Of a DNA stretch of 23,809 nt, positions 22,659 through 23,809 are shown one piece after another. Made by a program: the position numbers and the translations under genes. The stretch is from contig JBKHHU010000031.1 of the NCBI GenBank assembly GCA_046539045.1, positions 1 to 23,809 of the forward strand, written 5' to 3'. This DNA comes from JBKHHU01 sp046539045. GTDB taxonomy: Bacteria; Planctomycetota; Phycisphaerae; SM23-33. The notes beneath the pieces were generated by a model. It was not told the origin of the DNA. It searched no databases and saw nothing but the letters and a program-made list of their open reading frames with translations. Every line of letters starts with the position of its first letter. Position 1 is the stretch's first letter.

Positions 22659-22982
22659 ATGGTTACAGTAAACAGCAATTGGGTGGAGTTCCGGTTTTTC
22701 CGGCCTGATGCCCGGCGGGTGTACATCGCCGGCGATTTCAACGGGTGGCGGACGAACGAACTTATGATGGAGAAGGAAGAGGAGGGCCACTGGGTGGCGA
22801 GGATGAAACTCCCGACCGGCGAATTCCGCTTCCGCTATTGTGCCGACGGCAAATGGTTCACCGATTACGCTGCTTTCGGCGTGGAGCCCGGTTCGTTTGG
22901 AATGGACAGCATTGTGCTCGTCCAGCCGACCCGCGAGCCCGCTGCCAAGAGCAAAGACGATTCCAGCACAGCCGCCGCCTGA
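22659..22982 (+). CDS. Stand-alone glycogen-binding (CBM48 / isoamylase-N / AMPK-beta-like) protein
   Basis: 107 residues, almost all one CBM48 domain: VYIAGDFNGWR (21-31), a conserved HW (44-45), then GEFRFRYCADGKWFTD (54-69) and EPGSFGMDSIVLV (76-88). These carry the aromatic residues that hold alpha-glucan in this family. A short Ala/Lys/Ser tail (REPAAKSKDDSSTAAA) ends it. No catalytic domain and no signal peptide are seen, so it may target partner enzymes to glycogen or sense it. It starts at ATG 22659 with GGAAGG 10 bases upstream. It is divergent from larC and convergent with scpB. Confidence 0.85.
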   Translation: MVTVNSNWVEFRFFRPDARRVYIAGDFNGWRTNELMMEKEEEGHWVARMKLPTGEFRFRYCADGKWFTDYAAFGVEPGSFGMDSIVLVQPTREPAAKSKDDSSTAAA

Positions 22983-23008
22983 AACGTCACAATACGATCA
23001 ATATAATC

Positions 23009-23042
23009 CAGGCCGGTGCAGTGGGAGAGATGCGCCGGCCTG
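23009..23042. terminator. Hairpin between the convergent CBM48 and scpB genes
   Basis: CAGGCCGGTGC (23009-23019) and GCGCCGGCCTG (23032-23042) form an 11-bp stem with one wobble or mismatched position and a 12-base loop. No T-run follows on either strand, so it may act weakly in both directions or only protect 3' ends. Confidence 0.4.
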
Positions 23043-23060
23043 CTCCATGCGCCGATATGG

Positions 23061-23809
23061 CTATTCGATCCTGTCTTCGGGTTCCGCTTCGGAATCGGCC
23101 GCCTGGTCTTCGGCGTCGGCATCGGTCTGTTCATTGTAGGGCGTTGTCTGCGCGTCTGCAGCGTTCTCTGTTTCGGATGACTCTTCGCGCTGCTCGGCTG
23201 GTTCCGCCTTGGGAGCTTCTTCCTGATCGTCTTGCGGCTCGGGCTCTTCGGGGTTGTCTTCCTTCGGCTCGGGTGGGGTGCGAAGTTCCTCGCCTTGGGG
23301 CAGGTCGTCGAGACTGTTGAGTCCGAAGACCTCCAGGAAGTGGTTGGTCGTACCGTAGAGCATCGGCCGGCCCAGCACCTCGGCCCGACCGGTGATCTTG
23401 ACGAGGTTCTTCTCCATCAGGCTACGAAGCATCTCCCCGCAGGCCACGCCTCGGATGGCTTCCACATCGGCCCGGATGATCGGCTGGCGGTAAGCGACGA
23501 TCGCCAGCGTTTCCATCGCCGCCTGGGACAGCTTGCTGTCGCTCTTGACCTTCGTAAGCCGGGCCAGCACGTCGTGGTACTGTGGCAGGGTGTGGAAGCG
23601 GTATCCGCCGGCGATACTCTCGATCCGGAACACCCGGCCGCTCTGTTCGTAGACGTCATTCAGGCGGGCCACCGACTCCTTGATGACCCGTCTGCCGCCG
23701 GGGATTTCCGCGACCTGCGCGATCTTCGGTGGCGACAGGGGGGTGTTGGTGGCAAACAGGACGGCTTCGACGGTCGCGTCGATCTCCGCCTCCGACGGGT
23801 CGGGTGTTG
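23061..23809 (-). CDS. scpB: Segregation and condensation protein B (ScpB), 5' end outside window
   Basis: The frame is open from the window edge (23808) to the stop at 23061, about 249 residues without a start; an internal GTG at 23672 is not the true start because the ScpB sequence continues upstream (EAEIDATVEAVLFATNTPLSPPKIAQV). ScpB pairs with ScpA and binds SMC in chromosome condensation. Two winged-helix domains are recognisable, the second with 'LSQAAMETLAIVAYRQPIIRADVEAIRGV', a family hallmark, and 'GRAEVLGRPMLYGTTNHFLEVFGL' near the end of the core. The last 77 residues are a highly acidic Glu/Pro/Asp-rich tail, longer than in most ScpB. ScpA, usually upstream, would be outside the window. 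Confidence 0.92.
   Translation of the reverse strand, partial: TPDPSEAEIDATVEAVLFATNTPLSPPKIAQVAEIPGGRRVIKESVARLNDVYEQSGRVFRIESIAGGYRFHTLPQYHDVLARLTKVKSDSKLSQAAMETLAIVAYRQPIIRADVEAIRGVACGEMLRSLMEKNLVKITGRAEVLGRPMLYGTTNHFLEVFGLNSLDDLPQGEELRTPPEPKEDNPEEPEPQDDQEEAPKAEPAEQREESSETENAADAQTTPYNEQTDADAEDQAADSEAEPEDRIE

Overview
The window looks like chromosomal DNA of a planctomycete, most likely a Phycisphaerae-type anaerobe. The signs are a LEPR-XLL amino terminus (LEPRLMLS) on a large dockerin-bearing peptidase, a PEP-CTERM sorting tail (VPEPA, hydrophobic stretch, RRRR), a HEAT-repeat protein with an 'NWLVVGPFP' module, GC-rich DNA, and a peptidoglycan elongation operon. There are no insertion sequences, CRISPR arrays, tRNAs or rRNAs. 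The taxonomic call is an inference from these protein hallmarks.

Layout. At 1-170 is the 3' end of an acyl-activating enzyme on the + strand. A minus-strand operon hydB-hydA-hydC (4800 down to 267) encodes a trimeric NADH-linked [FeFe] hydrogenase. A gene-poor stretch follows (4804-5820). It holds several inverted repeats and a probable stand-alone small RNA (about 5531-5651) with its own promoter and intrinsic terminator. Next comes a minus-strand C25 (gingipain-like) peptidase with LEPR, fibronectin and dockerin parts (5909-8575), ended by a strong terminator. Divergent from it is a 1116-residue membrane-anchored HEAT-repeat protein with a heparinase-like segment (9113-12463). A small PEP-CTERM protein (12607-13263, minus) follows, with a highly foldable 5' leader.

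Divergent from the PEP-CTERM gene is the tightly packed elongasome operon mreC-mreD-mrdA(PBP2)-rodA (13556-18567). It has no mreB in the window, and its PBP2 carries an EF-hand-like calcium loop. After it come a small DUF5658-like membrane protein (minus), an alpha/beta hydrolase (plus), a translationally coupled larC-glycosyltransferase pair (minus), a stand-alone CBM48 protein (plus), and scpB running off the window end (minus).

How the genes work together. HydABC would exchange electrons between H2, NAD(H) and probably ferredoxin. MreC, MreD, PBP2 and RodA form the side-wall peptidoglycan synthesis machine. The LEPR/dockerin peptidase, the HEAT/heparinase-like protein and the PEP-CTERM protein are cell-surface or secreted proteins typical of planctomycetes that degrade polymers. 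The strongest candidates for new biology are the orphan small RNA, the structured leader of the PEP-CTERM gene, the EF-hand loop inside PBP2, and the duplicated thioredoxin-like ferredoxin domain in HydB.
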